Shown one piece after another: positions 1 through 7,517 of a stretch of 43,560 nucleotides of DNA. The translations under genes were made by a program, and so were the position numbers. The stretch lies in IMG/VR virus record IMGVR_UViG_3300017527_000399, positions 1 to 43,560 of that record, one strand, 5' to 3'. The notes below the pieces were generated by a model. That model was given only the letters and a program-made list of their open reading frames with translations, had not been told where the DNA came from and ran no database searches. Within the stretch, counting starts at the first letter, position 1. Every line of letters begins with the position of its first letter. The stretch comes from a virus.

Positions 1-33
1 ATAAGAAATCGCGACTAATACCGCTAGAAAAAC

Positions 34-55
34 TTCAATAAATGTCTTTATTGAA
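34..55 (-). terminator. Hairpin at the 3' end of the leftward gene
   Basis: Arms TTCAATAAA (34-42) and TTTATTGAA (47-55) are perfectly complementary over 9 bp with a 4-nt loop. Read on the minus strand, the hairpin overlaps the stop of the gene at 48-263 and is followed by GTTTTTC. It looks like a weak, AT-rich intrinsic terminator, and it supports the leftward gene being real. Confidence 0.45.
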
Positions 56-263
56 AACAAGGGCTTCTTTTTTGCCGAAATAATATCCACCTCCGTATGT
101 CTTCAACATCCTCTCCCCACTTGTTCGGATATCCCTTCGCCCAATTCGGATTCCCGCTCTTTAAATACATAAGTAAATAAGAAAGCTTGCAAACTTCGTC
201 CTCTAACTCCTCTTCCTTATCGTTAACTATATTAAACAGTATCCTGTACTTGCTGATTTTCAT
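48..263 (-). CDS. Hypothetical small acidic protein, leftward
   Basis: This 71-residue product is not recognised. It has an acidic stretch near residues 16-25 and a Trp-rich segment (WAKGYPNKWG, about residues 41-50) that looks like real protein rather than chance translation. It runs against the neighbouring rightward genes and ends in a hairpin with a short T run. The ribosome site is weak. If the genome is circular, it lies between TerS and the genes leading to TerL. Confidence 0.45.
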   Translation of the reverse strand: MKISKYRILFNIVNDKEEELEDEVCKLSYLLMYLKSGNPNWAKGYPNKWGEDVEDIRRWILFRQKRSPCFQ

Positions 264-322
264 TTATCCGATATGGTGTTTAAAGGGTGCGATAAGGAAT
301 TGGTAAAACATGTTAGGTAAGA

Positions 323-523
323 ATGTATATAGATGACACGCCAGAAGGATTTGGGCGATTAGGGCATGATACAACGGAATGTGCCTGTGGGTGCGGGAGT
401 TTTTTGGCGAATAAGCAGGTCATCTTCAAAGACGGCTGGTATATAGAGGGACATCGGAATATATACAGTAAATTATGGTTAAAAGAGTTACAAAAGGTAC
501 CTGGGCTACCAATAAAACGATGA
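323..523 (+). CDS. Hypothetical small Cys-rich protein
   Basis: This 66-residue product is not recognised. It contains TECACGCGSFLANKQ, a cluster of three Cys (C-x-C-x-C) that could bind a metal. It then has HRNIYSKLWLKELQK, which resembles a short helical tail. The start follows TTAGGTAAGA. Its stop overlaps the next start as ATGA, the usual sign of translational coupling. Confidence 0.55.
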   Translation: MYIDDTPEGFGRLGHDTTECACGCGSFLANKQVIFKDGWYIEGHRNIYSKLWLKELQKVPGLPIKR

Positions 524-675
524 ATTTTCTTTCCCAGATGTTAAACGCGTATACCAAGCACCCAAGAGCCTATTGTGCATGGTATCAGACATTAAGGGTT
601 TACGATGACGAAATCAAGCAAGTTTGTGGAAAGCAGGATAAAAAAGGGTATTTCCCCGTTAAAGACCAAGCCTGA
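520..675 (+). CDS. Hypothetical small protein
   Basis: This 51-residue product is not recognised. The frame is open from 475, but the ATG at 520 overlaps the upstream stop as ATGA, and I take that as the start. The sequence is aromatic-rich and basic (AYCAWYQTLRVYDDEIKQ). Only the ATGA coupling and the natural-looking composition support it. Confidence 0.5.
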   Translation: MNFLSQMLNAYTKHPRAYCAWYQTLRVYDDEIKQVCGKQDKKGYFPVKDQA

Positions 676-741
676 TACGAAGGCGGTAAGGGGAACTCCG
701 AAAGACGAGTATGAGGTAAACGGGAAGAGGTGGAGGAGAGT

Positions 742-885
742 ATGGAGCCGATAAAGCCTTTAACGAAGGAAGAGATGGAGAAGAAAGACAAAGCGCGGGG
801 AATTAATGTTCCGAAGAAAGCCTATCCCAGACCGACGAAGTACGGGATAAAAGGATGGACGGGTTATCCTGTGAGGGGGGCGTAA
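742..885 (+). CDS. Hypothetical 47-residue protein
   Basis: A strong ribosome site (GGTGGAGGAGAGT) precedes the ATG. The product is basic and Pro/Gly-containing, ending KYGIKGWTGYPVRGA. It is coupled to the next gene by a TAATG overlap. No function is recognised. It belongs to a run of tiny genes just upstream of TerL. Confidence 0.55.
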   Translation: MEPIKPLTKEEMEKKDKARGINVPKKAYPRPTKYGIKGWTGYPVRGA

Positions 886-1007
886 TGCCGAAGAAGGTAG
901 AAAAGAAACTCAAGACCCAAGCGAGGAAGAAATTCCCAGGGGACAAGAAACGACAAGACAAGTATGTGTACGGGACACTGCGTAAAGCTGGGTGGAGGCC
1001 GAATTAA
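885..1007 (+). CDS. Small basic phage protein
   Basis: This 40-residue, Lys/Arg-rich product contains DKYVYGTLRKAGWRPN. Small proteins with a comparable DKYVYGT-like segment occur near packaging genes in other phages, from general memory; their role is not known to me. TAATG overlaps join it to both neighbours, which fixes the start and suggests coupled translation. Confidence 0.55.
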   Translation: MPKKVEKKLKTQARKKFPGDKKRQDKYVYGTLRKAGWRPN

Positions 1008-1180
1008 TGGAAGTTTTAAAACGTATCAAAGGGGCGATGGCAGAAGAGTTAAAGAAAGCACAAAAGATTTCAAAGCAGCTCAAATCCCAGCACAAGTCAG
1101 GAAAAGAGCTTAAGAGGAAGTTAAAGAAAGCAAGTACAGACGAAGAGAAAGTGAACGCGATATATCGTCATCGCAAGTAA
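1007..1180 (+). CDS. Small coiled-coil protein
   Basis: This 57-residue product is almost wholly charged, with Lys/Glu heptad-like spacing (AMAEELKKAQKISKQLKSQ), and predicts as one long helix. The start at 1007 is chosen because of the TAATG overlap with the upstream gene; an in-frame GTG lies at 992. Function is unknown. It precedes TerL by about 50 bp. Confidence 0.55.
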   Translation: MEVLKRIKGAMAEELKKAQKISKQLKSQHKSGKELKRKLKKASTDEEKVNAIYRHRK

Positions 1181-1231
1181 AGCACTTAAATTGAAAGGGT
1201 TTATCGTGCATAACGGTGGACTCTTTTTTTT

Positions 1232-2782
1232 ATGGATTTAAAAGAAAAATCCCGTTTATCGGAACTAGGAAGATTAGACTTCAAATTCTTCTGCAAAGAC
1301 ATCTTAGGGTATGGGGACATGCTTTCTATCCACGACAATCTTTGCGGGAAGATCCAGTCTAAGAACAAACGATCACGCATCGTATTAATGCCGCGGTACT
1401 CGTACAAATCCTGTATTTGCACGGTAGGTTATGCTCTTTGGAAACTCGCGTCAGACCCTAATTTAAGGATCCTGATTTATTCCGATACCGCGACAAAGGC
1501 ACAAGGGTTTCTGACCGACATTAAAAACCATATTTACGGGAAAGCGGAACGTTCGAAGTTCAGAGATATTTACGGCCCGTGGGAAACCGATCCTCATAAG
1601 GGGAAATGGAACGAATCCATGATTGAGTTACGCATACGCGGTATTGCGTATAAAGAACCCAATGTAGATACGGGTGGGATAGAGACCACAAAAGTCGGTG
1701 CGCATTACGATATTATAATTTTTGATGATATCGTTTCGGATGTCAATACCACCACAAAAGACCAGATGGATAAAACCCATGCCTGCTACCAGAAATCCCT
1801 TTCTCTTTTAGTCCCGAAAGGTGAAACACTGATTGTTGGGACACGATGGCATTTCGGTGATCTTTACGGCAGGTTAATTGAGGAGAATAAGAAAACCAAA
1901 GAGTTCGAGATTTTTCTTGAGTCCGCGATAGTTGGGAACGAGTACCCTTTTTCCCCCATAGGGTTAGACAAAGAGTTCTTAGATACACAAAAAGCGAGAC
2001 AAGGCTCTTTCATATTCTCCTCTCTTTATTTAAACAACCCTGTAGATGACGAAACCGCAACGTTCAAGAAAAGCGATTTCCAATTCTACGGAACGCTAGA
2101 AAAGAACGAAGACCGGACAAAAGGTAAGTATAAAGACCTTTATATCACCGCAACGATAGATCCCGCAGGGGAAGGGGAAGATTACTCTGCGATCACGGTA
2201 TGCGGGACAGATAGGTTCAACAAACTATATTTATTAGATATAATCAACAAACGCATCAGCCCGAATGACCAGGTTAACGCGATATTCCGATTAAACCACA
2301 CCTATCATTTCACTAAGTTAGGGGTGGAGACAACCTTTTTTCGAGGCAGGTTAGAAAAAGATATCCGAGACCGTATTCAAGGAGAACAAACCGATCCGAC
2401 GTTCCACAGGTTCGGGGTAGAACCGTTTCAGACGCGTTGGCGTAGAGGGGAAGGGAAGCACCAACGTATCGAAGCATTAGCGGCATGGCATGAACGCGGC
2501 GATTTACTTTTTCCAGGAGGAAGTTTCGAGTTATTAGACGGGGATTTCTCGACATTAGCGTATCAGATGCTTCAATACCCCAAGTCCCCGCATGACGATA
2601 TTGTTGATTCATTAAGCTGGCATATCCAACTAACCCGACCAGGCGGGGTTCCGAAGAAAGCGGGCCCCCCGAAAAATAGTGCTGCGTGGTTAGAGCAGCA
2701 ATGGCTACAGGAGAGAGAACGAAGGTTCAAACATTTACCCAGGCGTTACAAACCATCACGGATACGCCCCTCATTCACGTAA
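1232..2782 (+). CDS. terL: Terminase large subunit (packaging ATPase/nuclease)
   Basis: TerL powers DNA packaging through the portal and cuts the concatemer. At 516 residues it has the normal length. The ATPase half shows a deviant Walker A (LMPRYSYKS, 52-60), Walker B with catalytic acid (DIIIFDD, 160-166) and the coupling motif VGTRW (202-206). The C-terminal RNase-H-like nuclease shows an acidic residue at D310 (TIDPAGEGEDYSA), E366 (GVETT) and the DDIVDS cluster (455-460). The ribosome site GGTGGA is about 11 nt upstream. Its partner TerS is at the opposite end of the window, which suggests a circular map. Confidence 0.96.
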   Translation: MDLKEKSRLSELGRLDFKFFCKDILGYGDMLSIHDNLCGKIQSKNKRSRIVLMPRYSYKSCICTVGYALWKLASDPNLRILIYSDTATKAQGFLTDIKNHIYGKAERSKFRDIYGPWETDPHKGKWNESMIELRIRGIAYKEPNVDTGGIETTKVGAHYDIIIFDDIVSDVNTTTKDQMDKTHACYQKSLSLLVPKGETLIVGTRWHFGDLYGRLIEENKKTKEFEIFLESAIVGNEYPFSPIGLDKEFLDTQKARQGSFIFSSLYLNNPVDDETATFKKSDFQFYGTLEKNEDRTKGKYKDLYITATIDPAGEGEDYSAITVCGTDRFNKLYLLDIINKRISPNDQVNAIFRLNHTYHFTKLGVETTFFRGRLEKDIRDRIQGEQTDPTFHRFGVEPFQTRWRRGEGKHQRIEALAAWHERGDLLFPGGSFELLDGDFSTLAYQMLQYPKSPHDDIVDSLSWHIQLTRPGGVPKKAGPPKNSAAWLEQQWLQERERRFKHLPRRYKPSRIRPSFT

Positions 2783-2791
2783 GGAGAGAAG

Positions 2792-2902
2792 ATGAAGAAA
2801 AAAGAAGTCAAGAAAGAAGTAAAAGTTGAAATCCCAAAAGAACCACAATTAGCACGCGGGAAGACGATTGGTGAAGGAAAAGAAGCACAAAAGATAGCAT
2901 GA
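2792..2902 (+). CDS. Hypothetical 36-residue basic peptide
   Basis: A good ribosome site (AAGGAGAGAAG) immediately follows the TerL stop. The peptide starts MKKKEVKKEVKVEIP and is strongly basic. Its stop overlaps the next start as ATGA. The function is unknown; the signals rather than any similarity support it as a gene. Confidence 0.5.
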   Translation: MKKKEVKKEVKVEIPKEPQLARGKTIGEGKEAQKIA

Positions 2903-3258
2903 ACAAAAACTATGAAAGGATGACACGGGTATACAGACTCTTTGCTGTGGGGGATTACGATTTCTCTGAGAAAGCATTTAATGATATGTATGCTTACGAA
3001 ACCCATGGAGAAGGGGGATTCGGGAAGATATTCACCCCTACAGACAACGGGTATTTTATTGGAAAAAAACTACTAAACATCACAGTATCCATGTGGATGG
3101 AACGCATGAACACCCCCGGGTGGTACTACTTCTTAAAAGAGTTATATCAAGAGTTCCCTACGTGGTGGTTAGACAAGATTTTCAAGAATGTTATTAACAA
3201 GAAACGCAAATTCTATCAAGAACATGGGATTGAGTTTGACGAAACTTTTAAACAATAA
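2899..3258 (+). CDS. Hypothetical protein between TerL and portal
   Basis: This 119-residue product is rich in aromatic residues (for example GWYYFLKELYQEF and TWWLDKIFKNV). It has no signal peptide or clear membrane span and no recognised fold. The ATGA overlap with the preceding peptide sets the start. Its place between TerL and portal suggests a packaging- or head-related role, but that is inference from position only. Confidence 0.6.
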   Translation: MNKNYERMTRVYRLFAVGDYDFSEKAFNDMYAYETHGEGGFGKIFTPTDNGYFIGKKLLNITVSMWMERMNTPGWYYFLKELYQEFPTWWLDKIFKNVINKKRKFYQEHGIEFDETFKQ

Positions 3259-3376
3259 GAATGTTGAGGGACATATTTATAAAAGCGACCTTGAACGATG
3301 GATTGGTGTCCCCCTTACATACCAAAAATATCTTGAATTAAGGGAAGAGCTGGAACATGAAACTAACAGAAATTGA
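3224..3376 (+). CDS. Possible small protein overlapping portal start
   Basis: The frame extends from 3188 to 3376; the ATG at 3224 gives 50 residues. The part after the upstream stop (KSDLERWIGVPLTYQKYLE) looks like a natural amphipathic sequence, and without it the 98 bp before the portal gene would be unexplained. It overlaps the upstream gene by 35 nt and the portal by 20 nt. The start is uncertain. Confidence 0.4.
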   Translation: MGLSLTKLLNNKNVEGHIYKSDLERWIGVPLTYQKYLELREELEHETNRN

Positions 3377-5210
3377 GAAATGGAAAATCGAACTCGAGCT
3401 TGCCACTAAGTACCGAGACGAAAATTTCGGGAAGTACGCCCAAAACGAGATCACTAAAGCAGGGGAGAATGTAGATTACTATGAAAAAGGTATTGCGTTA
3501 GGCAGGCTTTACGAAGAAGAAGAACAGTATACCACATTAAACTTATTTCATGCGATTGCAAAAAACGTTGTTCCAGCACTCTACTTTAAGAACCCAAAGA
3601 TAAACGCTGTTCCATTAAGGCGGGAAGATGAACCTGCCGCACCATTAGCAAGGGAGATAGTTAATCACTACTATCGAGAGATAGGGGTAGAAGATATCAA
3701 TAAACGTATTATATGGGATGCGTATGTTTTAGGGTATGGGGTTTACAAGATCGGTTATGCGACCAAGTACGGGGTCGATGTTATTGACAAAAAAGAAATC
3801 GAGAAACGCAGACAACGTAACTTCCTTGAACGCATGGGGTTAAAGAAACCCAAGAATGAAGAGATCACTGTCCCCGAGTTGAATTATAATATTATTTCCG
3901 AATCCCCGTATATACAATATCTTTCTCCGTTCGAAGTATTAATCGACCCGCGTGCCCGAAATTTAGAAGAAGCCCAATGGTGGGCACATTGCACCCGCAA
4001 GACGTTAGAGCAGGTTAAAGCCAACCCTAAGTACAAGAACACCAATAAATTACAAGGGCTGGATGTCCCTGATTTCCCCACAGTGACGGGTCAAACCGTA
4101 CCTGTAAGCGCATTAGACGAGTTCAAACTGATAGATTTATATGAAATCCATTATCGTAATGAGAATAAAGTCTATATTCTTGTTATGGCGAAAGACCAGA
4201 ACGATTATAAAGCGTTATATCACGAAGAATCACCTTATGAGATAGATGGTTGGCAAGCGGATGTCTTAACGTTCAACAAACACGGGCACAAGTTATATCC
4301 AATCAGCGATTTAACCAAGATTAAAGCGTTACAAGACCGTTTCACCACCACGATGGACTCGATATTAAACCAAATTGACCGCTTTGTCCCTAAGATAGCG
4401 GTAGATACGGGTAAGTTGGGGGATGATGGGGAACGCACGTTAGAAGAAGGCGATGTCGGGGCGATAGTCAAGTGTAACGGTAATCCAAACGAGATGTTTA
4501 AAGAACTTTCGTTTACCCAACTAAAAGGTGATTTAGTGGGTGTGTTAGACAAGATCCTCGATGTTGTCACGATACAGACGGGTGTTACCAAAGCCAAACT
4601 ATTAGGAGTGAGTACGGCAGAGACCGCAACAGGCGAGCAATTAAGTCATGGGGCAGAGACGTTAAGGTTAGCGGATATGAACAATTTCGTAAGCCAGTAT
4701 TTAAACCGTCAAGCCACGAAATTATGGCAGATTGTCAAACAATTCGCACCGTTTGAAGACTTACAATTAATCACTGGCGAATCGGGTGTTGATCCACAAA
4801 CAGGTCAAGTCATGTATACATGGCTTGAAGATATCGATTCAGAGATGAGCGATAAACTCCATCGAGGGGGGTTCAGGTTTGAGATGGTTGTCGGTTCAAC
4901 GCAACGTAACGATATTGTCGGGATACGCAAACAATTAGGTGATTTAATCAACATCGCTACAAATACCAATTTAGTAATGATGGCGCAACAGCAGGGGATA
5001 AAAGTCAATATCGGTGAGTTCTTAAAGATTGTTTTACAGTTATATCCTGAAGCGATAGGTGATGTGAGTAAAATCATCCAGACCATCAGCCAGGGTACAC
5101 AAGGGTTAATCCCGCCGGAAGAAGGGAAAGGCGGGTATACCGAAGGCAGCGGAATGAACGAGTTACGCAGTTTAGTAGGACAACCAACACCAGGACTACC
5201 CCAAACATAA
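3357..5210 (+). CDS. Portal protein
   Basis: This 617-residue protein has the size and sequence style of P22-like podovirus portals, which form the dodecameric ring that admits DNA and joins head to tail. Features include an N-terminal helical region, a segment resembling the portal wing (SPFEVLIDPRARNLEEAQ) and a Gln/Gly/Pro-rich C-terminal tail (QGTQGLIPPEEGKGG). The ribosome site AGGGAAGAG precedes ATG 3357. It sits two small genes after TerL and before the scaffold and capsid genes. The stop overlaps the homing endonuclease start as TAATG. Confidence 0.9.
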   Translation: MKLTEIEKWKIELELATKYRDENFGKYAQNEITKAGENVDYYEKGIALGRLYEEEEQYTTLNLFHAIAKNVVPALYFKNPKINAVPLRREDEPAAPLAREIVNHYYREIGVEDINKRIIWDAYVLGYGVYKIGYATKYGVDVIDKKEIEKRRQRNFLERMGLKKPKNEEITVPELNYNIISESPYIQYLSPFEVLIDPRARNLEEAQWWAHCTRKTLEQVKANPKYKNTNKLQGLDVPDFPTVTGQTVPVSALDEFKLIDLYEIHYRNENKVYILVMAKDQNDYKALYHEESPYEIDGWQADVLTFNKHGHKLYPISDLTKIKALQDRFTTTMDSILNQIDRFVPKIAVDTGKLGDDGERTLEEGDVGAIVKCNGNPNEMFKELSFTQLKGDLVGVLDKILDVVTIQTGVTKAKLLGVSTAETATGEQLSHGAETLRLADMNNFVSQYLNRQATKLWQIVKQFAPFEDLQLITGESGVDPQTGQVMYTWLEDIDSEMSDKLHRGGFRFEMVVGSTQRNDIVGIRKQLGDLINIATNTNLVMMAQQQGIKVNIGEFLKIVLQLYPEAIGDVSKIIQTISQGTQGLIPPEEGKGGYTEGSGMNELRSLVGQPTPGLPQT

Positions 5211-5222
5211 TGCCTCTCTATA
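5203..5222 (+). repeat. Left copy of the repeat flanking the homing endonuclease
   Basis: AAACATAATG followed directly by CCTCTCTATA. The same two 10-mers reappear at 5586-5608, separated by 3 extra bases. This copy holds the portal stop and the start codon of the inserted endonuclease gene. Confidence 0.75.
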
Positions 5223-5593
5223 TATCTTCAGAGAAAATAGCTTATCTTGGTGGAATTATTGATGGAGAAGGTTGTATTGTTCTGCGCAAATCTCGTCAAA
5301 GCGGAACACATTTATGCAGAGTTATGATTACTAATTCAGATGAAGGAATACTAAATGAGTGTAGGTCAATTCTTCATGGATTAGGTATATATTTTATAGA
5401 GTATAAAAATAAAAATAGTAGATGTACTGAAATCGAAATATGCAGAATATTAGAAGCAAAAGCACTTCTAGAGAAAGTGTTTCCGTATCTATATTCCTAC
5501 AAACGAGAAAAAGCACTTAGTTTTCTCCAATATGTTACAAATTATACACACGATAGGTTGGGAAGAAAACTCAACAGAAGAAAGAAAACATAA
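5210..5593 (+). CDS. LAGLIDADG homing endonuclease, free-standing
   Basis: This 127-residue protein has one LAGLIDADG-type motif (YLGGIIDGEG, residues 12-21), so it would be expected to work as a homodimer. Known single-motif enzymes cut long DNA sites and spread their own gene by recombination repair. The gene lies exactly between the portal and the zinc-ribbon gene and begins with the same MPLY codons as that gene. A 20-nt repeat flanks it. Its codon use (many ATA, AGA and GTA codons) is more AT-rich than its neighbours. Both points suggest recent insertion. Whether it is active is unknown; the acidic residue of the motif (D18) is present. Confidence 0.88.
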   Translation: MPLYISSEKIAYLGGIIDGEGCIVLRKSRQSGTHLCRVMITNSDEGILNECRSILHGLGIYFIEYKNKNSRCTEIEICRILEAKALLEKVFPYLYSYKREKALSFLQYVTNYTHDRLGRKLNRRKKT

Positions 5594-5608
5594 TGTGCCC
5601 TCTCTATA
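5586..5608 (+). repeat. Right copy of the repeat flanking the homing endonuclease
   Basis: AAACATAATG (5586-5595) and CCTCTCTATA (5599-5608), the same two 10-mers as at 5203-5222 with TGC between them. This copy contains the endonuclease stop and the rebuilt start codon of the zinc-ribbon gene. Confidence 0.75.
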
Positions 5609-5961
5609 CTTATGAGTGTACGATGTGCGGGGAAGAATTTGACGAGTTCCATATCGTTGAAGAGATGCACAACGCAGTACATTGCGGGGAGAAAGCGATC
5701 AAGTTACTTTCCAAGGCCAGTATAGGACATGGTTTACAAGTTAAAGATTCAAAAGGGACACCGATATGGTTCCCTAAAGACGATTCACCGTATTTCGACA
5801 GAGCACTACAACGCCCGTTCAAGAGTAGAAAGGAAAAAAAAGAGTACATGAACCAGAACAAACTCATTATGGACGGGAGCACCAACCCCTCAAAGTGGTC
5901 GGAACTATCGGGCGACATGAGGGATAAAACATATAGAAAAAAAATACAAGCAGAGGAGTAG
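5593..5961 (+). CDS. FmdB-type zinc-ribbon protein
   Basis: The 122-residue product opens like FmdB/YHS-type zinc ribbons (PLYTYECTMCGEEFDEF) with C9-x-x-C12. The second half of the ribbon shows only C31 (HCGEKAIKLL) where the family normally has a C-x-x-C pair, so metal binding may use His30 or be altered. Cys2 is an extra residue in the start codons rebuilt after the endonuclease insertion. The C-terminal 60 residues are basic and not recognised. Small zinc ribbons near phage head genes are common, but their role is not established. Confidence 0.75.
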   Translation: MCPLYTYECTMCGEEFDEFHIVEEMHNAVHCGEKAIKLLSKASIGHGLQVKDSKGTPIWFPKDDSPYFDRALQRPFKSRKEKKEYMNQNKLIMDGSTNPSKWSELSGDMRDKTYRKKIQAEE

Positions 5962-5965
5962 AAAA

Positions 5966-6109
5966 ATGAAATTGAAGGAAACCCAACCAAACCATTTACG
6001 AACTCAGAGGGCTCCCAAAAAATCACCTGGTTCAGCGAGGGTCACACCTCAACCTCAAGGGGATGCCAAACAAAGAGGAACACCGAATAAGAACGTCAGG
6101 TTAAAATGA
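5966..6109 (+). CDS. Hypothetical small basic protein
   Basis: This 47-residue product is rich in Pro, Gln, Lys and Arg and likely disordered (RAPKKSPGSARVTPQPQG). The ribosome site GAGGAGTAGAAAA is good, and ATGA overlaps the next start. Function is unknown. Confidence 0.55.
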   Translation: MKLKETQPNHLRTQRAPKKSPGSARVTPQPQGDAKQRGTPNKNVRLK

Positions 6110-6378
6110 GCACAATTACCATAAAGATCCCAGAGAACAAAATGCAAAATGCGCTCAACAAGGGATTTATGCGTAAGCTCACTCTTTTAGAAGCCTATCT
6201 CAAGAAAAAGAAAAGGCAAGACCCTGAAATATCTATGTTAAAGCAACAGATAAGAGAGATGAAATCCCTGAAGGACACGTTAAGCTCAAAGGAAGCAACG
6301 AAGATAAAGCAAGACCAGGGTTTAATTGTGGAAGCATTAAGCAGTATGAAAAAAATCAGGATACCAAGTCCAAGTTAA
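6106..6378 (+). CDS. Hypothetical helical protein
   Basis: The 90 residues are mostly Lys/Glu/Leu/Gln in coiled-coil-like spacing (residues 20-85). There is no Cys and no signal peptide. It starts by ATGA overlap. It precedes the scaffold gene and may be a minor head or assembly factor, but this is positional inference only. Confidence 0.55.
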   Translation: MSTITIKIPENKMQNALNKGFMRKLTLLEAYLKKKKRQDPEISMLKQQIREMKSLKDTLSSKEATKIKQDQGLIVEALSSMKKIRIPSPS

Positions 6379-6387
6379 AGGAGAAAA

Positions 6388-6747
6388 ATGAAAAGATTAA
6401 TTATTCTAGTATTAATCGTTTTCTTAGCAACCCCTGCATTTGCAGAAATAAAAGAAACCCAAAAGAACCAAATCTACAACCAGCCCGGAACGAGTTATAA
6501 AACAACCGCTATCAGGGAACACACCCATCCTTATGAAGACACCTATCTAAGCAACACCGATAACCAGAGAACAGGTGCCGAGGCGGGTGTAGGCGTGGAT
6601 TTATTACTTTTCAAGTTCGGGGAAAACGCTAAGAACCTAAAGAAAGTCAAGTTAGAATTAAAGAAAGACCTTATTGATATGGACAGAATGAGCGGATACC
6701 TGGTTGCAGAAGTAGATGTTTCCAGTGTCTTTGCTTTTCTGCAGTAA
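6388..6747 (+). CDS. Exported protein of the head cluster, unknown role
   Basis: The 119-residue product begins with a textbook Sec signal peptide: basic MKR, a Leu/Ile/Val core and a cleavage site after ATPAFA (about residue 19). The mature part has a Lys-rich helix (about 80-95) and ends VSSVFAFLQ. It lies directly before the scaffold gene with an AAGGAGAAAA ribosome site. A signal peptide is unexpected this deep in a head cluster. This is the first of a dozen such genes. Confidence 0.75.
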   Translation: MKRLIILVLIVFLATPAFAEIKETQKNQIYNQPGTSYKTTAIREHTHPYEDTYLSNTDNQRTGAEAGVGVDLLLFKFGENAKNLKKVKLELKKDLIDMDRMSGYLVAEVDVSSVFAFLQ

Positions 6748-6795
6748 GTACCAACCATTAACCACGTCCACTATGACGTAAAAAGAGGAGGAATG

Positions 6796-7506
6796 ATGGT
6801 AGAAGAAATACAGGACGAAAACACTGTAGACCCGTCCACTACGGAAACTGAACAATCGGAAGCAACCGAGGAACAAGCTGTTCAGGAAGAGCAATCCATA
6901 CCGTACGACAGGTTCAAAGAGGTCATCGACCAAAAGAACCAAGCCGCCCAAGAAGCCGAGCAATGGCGACAGCAGGCGCAAGTATTAACGGACAAACTAT
7001 CTCAACCCAATGCACCAGCCGCGACGAAACAAGAGATAGATTTAATCCAAAAGTACGGTGCACAAGACCCAGCCACCCGAGAGTTCTTAAGGGAGCTCAA
7101 AGGTGAGATGCGGAAAGAAGCCCAAAAAGTAGGTGAGGAACTTTCTGCTCCCATCTTACGGGAGAACGAAGCATTACGCAGGACTATTGCAAGTATTCAG
7201 GAAAAGCAGTTCCGTCAAGAGAATAGTGACGTTAAACCTAATTCCCCTGAAGAAAAAGAAATAGCGCAATATGTTTCTCTGGGTATGTCTCTTGACAAAG
7301 CCACTATGGCGGTCATGGGGACTAAACGGATTGAGGAAGCCAAAAAAACAGGAAAAGTAAGCACAACAAAGAAAACACAACAAAAAGTTCAAGCCAATCT
7401 TGAACGGACATCAGTCCCCTCTGACACCAGTATCCCCTCAGAGACACCGTCTTACAGGGATGAAATACGGCAAAAGTTAGAGACAGATTGGGATGGAACT
7501 TTGTAA
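6796..7506 (+). CDS. Capsid scaffold protein
   Basis: The roughly 236-residue product is acidic at its N terminus (EETEQ-type repeats), followed by a long Gln/Glu/Lys coiled coil (about 40-160), and ends in a charged tail RDEIRQKLETDWDGTL. This is the pattern of phage scaffold proteins, which guide procapsid assembly and then leave. It sits immediately before the major capsid gene, as expected. Two ATGs are adjacent (6793 and 6796); the GGAGG spacing favours the second. Confidence 0.82.
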   Translation: MVEEIQDENTVDPSTTETEQSEATEEQAVQEEQSIPYDRFKEVIDQKNQAAQEAEQWRQQAQVLTDKLSQPNAPAATKQEIDLIQKYGAQDPATREFLRELKGEMRKEAQKVGEELSAPILRENEALRRTIASIQEKQFRQENSDVKPNSPEEKEIAQYVSLGMSLDKATMAVMGTKRIEEAKKTGKVSTTKKTQQKVQANLERTSVPSDTSIPSETPSYRDEIRQKLETDWDGTL

Positions 7507-7517
7507 GGAGTTAGCAA

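Noticed and set aside
1743-2612. Minus-strand frames inside TerL
   Set aside because: Antisense shadows of a gene with clear ATPase and nuclease motifs.
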